Shown here in pieces: positions 62,038-64,000 of a stretch of 64,000 nucleotides of DNA. The notes beneath the pieces were generated by a model that was not told the origin of the DNA, made no database searches, and saw only the letters and a list, made by a program, of their open reading frames with translations. A program made the translations under genes and the position numbers. The first letter of the stretch is position 1, and every line of letters starts with the position of its first letter. This stretch comes from Pseudomonadaceae bacterium (GTDB lineage: Bacteria; Pseudomonadota; Gammaproteobacteria; Pseudomonadales; Azotimanducaceae), in assembly GCA_024743175.1 (NCBI GenBank), contig JANSXA010000001.1, forward strand, positions 62,001 to 126,000. The letters run 5' to 3'.

Positions 62038-62544
62038 ATGCGTAGAATGGGCGCAATGGCGCAGGTAAAAAGTGAATTTATCGCAGATCTTTTTGAGCAA
62101 CAGGCTGTTCCGTTGCTCAAATACCTGACTGCGCGCTTTAAAAACGTCGATGAAGCCAAGGAAGTGGCTCAGGAAGCCTGGTTGCGGGTGTTTCGTCTTG
62201 ATCACCCCGAAGAGCTTGAAAACGCCAAGGCTTTTCTCTTTCAAACCGCGTCTAACCTCAGTATTGACCGCATTCGCAGAGTTTCCCTGGAACGTAATCA
62301 TGAGGTCATGGCAGAGGAGCCAGTGCAGTCAGTAGAGGCGACCGTCGCGGCTCAGGAGACTCTGCGTACCATCGAATTATCTTTGTTCGAGTTGCCAACA
62401 AAATGCCGCCAGGCGTTTGTCATGCACCGGCAGAAAAACATGTCTTACCCGATGATTGCAGAACAGCTCGGCGTCAGCACCAGCATGGTGGAAAAGTACA
62501 TCATTCAGGCATTGAAGCACTTTCGTAACAAATTGGAACAATAA
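62038..62544 (+). CDS. ECF sigma factor, FecI-like
   Basis: The 168 residues contain sigma region 2 (LLKYLTARFKNVDEAKEVAQ then EAWLRVFRL, NAKAFLFQTASNLSIDRIRR) and region 4 (LPTKCRQAFVMHRQKNMSYP, QLGVSTSMVEKYIIQALK). In-frame ATGs lie at 62038, 62047 and 62056 and the frame is open to 61930; no ribosome binding site clearly decides. Sigma factors of this kind serve cell-surface signalling by TonB receptors. The FecR and receptor genes downstream complete the set. Confidence 0.88.
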   Translation: MRRMGAMAQVKSEFIADLFEQQAVPLLKYLTARFKNVDEAKEVAQEAWLRVFRLDHPEELENAKAFLFQTASNLSIDRIRRVSLERNHEVMAEEPVQSVEATVAAQETLRTIELSLFELPTKCRQAFVMHRQKNMSYPMIAEQLGVSTSMVEKYIIQALKHFRNKLEQ

Positions 62545-62605
62545 TGCGCTGAGGGAATTGTGCTCTGGTGCGTTTAATACTTGAGAGACGGAGTTAAGTC
62601 GCTAA

Positions 62606-63544
62606 ATGCAGAATCATCAACTAGACAGTGCGGGCTCAGCGTCCGACCAGGCCATCGAGTGGCTTGCACGTCTGCGAGCTGATGATGTTACCCCACAGGA
62701 AACTGCCGATTTTGCGATCTGGTTAGCCGCTTCTCAGGAAAACCAGCAGGCGTTTGATAACGCAGCGGAGATCTGGCAACTCACTGCCCGGATGCCGGTT
62801 CAATCCGTCACACTGAAACCCAGGAAGATGCATCGTTATGGCAGCCTGCTGCCGCTGGCAACCGCAGCGTCAGTCCTGTTTGCGGCTTTCATGATGGTGT
62901 TGCAGCTGGCCACTCCGAGCTTCGCAACGGGAAAAGGTGAACAGCGTCGTGTGGTGTTAGCAGACGGCAGCATCGCTTTTATGAACACTGCCTCAAAAAT
63001 ACAGGTGCATTATTCGGCAGATGAACGACGCATTGTCCTGCAGCAGGGTGAAGTGTGGTTCGATGTTGCCAGAAACGCCCAGCGTCCATTTACTGTGGAC
63101 GGTCGTTATGCAGATGCAAAAGCGGTGGGCACAGCGTTCAGTGTGCGCGAAACGCCGGGCTTCACAAGAGTTACCGTCACCGAAGGTGCGGTTGTACTGC
63201 TCAGCGACAACGGCCAGCAAAGCCCACATCTCGGTCCAGGAGATGAAAGCACGGTTTCCGCGACGGCAACTGATTATCAGCAGGTTGATCCTGAAATTGT
63301 CCTGTCCTGGCAGCGGGGTCAGCTGGTGTACAACGACGTTCGCCTGGATGCCCTGCTCAAAGACCTGAATCGGTATCTGCCCAAAACCATGACCATCAAC
63401 GACCAGCACCTTGAAGGCCTGCGTGTGAGTGCGGTGCTGAACCTTGATGACCAGGAAGCGATGCTGGAAGCGCTCAGCAGAACGTTGCCTATCCGCTGGA
63501 AAAGCCTGTCTGACACTCTGATCATCGTCACCTCCAGCACCTGA
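62606..63544 (+). CDS. FecR-type anti-sigma/sensor protein
   Basis: The 312 residues have the DUF4880-like cytoplasmic head (AIEWLARLRADDVTPQETAD, FAIWLAASQENQQAFD), one membrane helix (LPLATAASVLFAAFMMVLQL) and the periplasmic FecR domain (GEQRRVVLADGSIAFMNTAS, LQQGEVWFDVARNAQRPF, VTVTEGAVVLL). A C-terminal STN-like region (LDALLKDLNRYLPKTMTIND) follows. It should relay the receptor signal to the sigma factor encoded 61 bases upstream. Confidence 0.9.
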   Translation: MQNHQLDSAGSASDQAIEWLARLRADDVTPQETADFAIWLAASQENQQAFDNAAEIWQLTARMPVQSVTLKPRKMHRYGSLLPLATAASVLFAAFMMVLQLATPSFATGKGEQRRVVLADGSIAFMNTASKIQVHYSADERRIVLQQGEVWFDVARNAQRPFTVDGRYADAKAVGTAFSVRETPGFTRVTVTEGAVVLLSDNGQQSPHLGPGDESTVSATATDYQQVDPEIVLSWQRGQLVYNDVRLDALLKDLNRYLPKTMTINDQHLEGLRVSAVLNLDDQEAMLEALSRTLPIRWKSLSDTLIIVTSST

Positions 63545-63597
63545 AATCAGACAACTTCCTTTTTGTAATGCCCGGCGCGGTTGATTAGCATGCGCGC

Positions 63598-64000
63598 ATG
63601 ACTCTATATGCACATCGGCGCCGTTTGCTGCTTTTCGCAGTGGTCTGTGTCGTTGTAGCCCTGCTACCACGCCCATTGCATGCAAATGCCGAATCTGAAA
63701 CCACCTATCTGCTGGATCTGCCAGGTGGTGAACTGCAATCAACGCTGCTGCGTTTTGCCCGTGAGCATCAGGTTTCAATCTTTTTTTCGAAAGACACCGT
63801 GGCAGGTGTGCAACATGATGCTGTGCAGGGGACGTACACCCTGGCTGAAGTGTTTGCACGCCTCTTGGGTACTGCCTGTTTAGACTATGAATTCATACGC
63901 GAACGTTTGATTGCGATCGTACCGGGTTGCGAGGAGACCATAGCGGTAGCTCAGCTACCGGATGCTGACGAGGTATCTGCACTTGAGTCTGTGCCGCAGT
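63598..64000 (+). CDS. TonB-dependent receptor with STN domain, N-terminal part (cut by window edge)
   Basis: An ATG at 63598 opens a frame that stays open to the window end (134 residues). It begins with a signal peptide (RRRLLLFAVVCVVVALL ... HANA) and continues with a secretin/TonB short N-terminal (STN) domain: LDLPGGELQSTLLRFAREHQ, then GTYTLAEVFARLLG and RERLIAIVPG. The TonB box, plug and barrel must lie beyond the edge. STN receptors signal through FecR, which fits the order here. The ligand could be a siderophore or a glycan. Confidence 0.82.
   Translation, partial: MTLYAHRRRLLLFAVVCVVVALLPRPLHANAESETTYLLDLPGGELQSTLLRFAREHQVSIFFSKDTVAGVQHDAVQGTYTLAEVFARLLGTACLDYEFIRERLIAIVPGCEETIAVAQLPDADEVSALESVPQ

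Noticed and set aside
62993-63859. A 288-codon frame antisense to the FecR and receptor genes
   Set aside because: It spans two recognised plus-strand genes and has no domain; it is a product of their codon bias.
1-64000. tRNA, rRNA, CRISPR arrays and intact insertion sequences
   Set aside because: I looked for T-loop patterns, regularly spaced repeats and transposase motifs on both strands and found none. A covariance-model search would be decisive for RNAs.

Overview
The window looks like a chromosomal segment of a Gram-negative bacterium, most likely a gammaproteobacterium. The reasons are a type II secretion operon in the gspE-to-gspM order, a FecI/FecR-type sigma and anti-sigma pair followed by a TonB-dependent receptor with an STN domain, several lipoprotein and Sec signal peptides, and Wzx/Wzy/Wzz-type polysaccharide genes. 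No rRNA, tRNA, CRISPR array or intact insertion sequence was seen.

Positions 1-20.3 kb form a surface or exopolysaccharide region that looks AT-richer to the eye than the rest. It holds a truncated GMC oxidoreductase, a flippase, a glycosyltransferase, an SxtJ / DUF5989 / carbamoyltransferase module, an SDR, three SGNH hydrolases, a secreted beta-helix protein, an AsnB-type amidotransferase, a chain-length determinant, a polymerase-like membrane protein, a methyltransferase and an acyltransferase.

Positions 20.3-38.5 kb are one long minus-strand gene array. Reading 5'->3' it holds a formyltransferase / glycine-type NRPS with a luciferase-like monooxygenase built into its adenylation domain, a one-module PKS ending in a thioesterase, a Gfo/Idh/MocA oxidoreductase, an aldo-keto-reductase-like protein, a PssD/PssE pair, two GT2 enzymes, a polysaccharide deacetylase and a GT4. 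Most of these genes overlap or touch, so the NRPS/PKS is probably co-expressed with glycan assembly genes.

Positions 39-45.5 kb read the other way from a shared 420-base intergenic region. They encode a GT2, a GNAT-fold protein, an AurF-like diiron oxygenase, a free carrier protein, a DltA-like adenylation enzyme and an undecaprenyl-phosphate sugar transferase. I infer that these two divergent blocks make unusual aminoacyl or polyketide substituents and attach them to a polysaccharide or its lipid-linked precursor. This is the most novel-looking part of the window.

Positions 45.5-46.8 kb hold toxin-antitoxin debris: a degenerate mazEF pair, then an AbrB/PIN pair whose PIN domain lacks one acidic residue. 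A second flippase and a second initiating sugar transferase follow (46.8-49.8 kb).

Positions 49.8-64 kb look like ordinary core genome: a small conserved protein, a diheme peroxidase-like lipoprotein, small envelope proteins, gspE-M without gspC or gspD, and the sigma / FecR / TonB receptor set, which is cut by the right edge.
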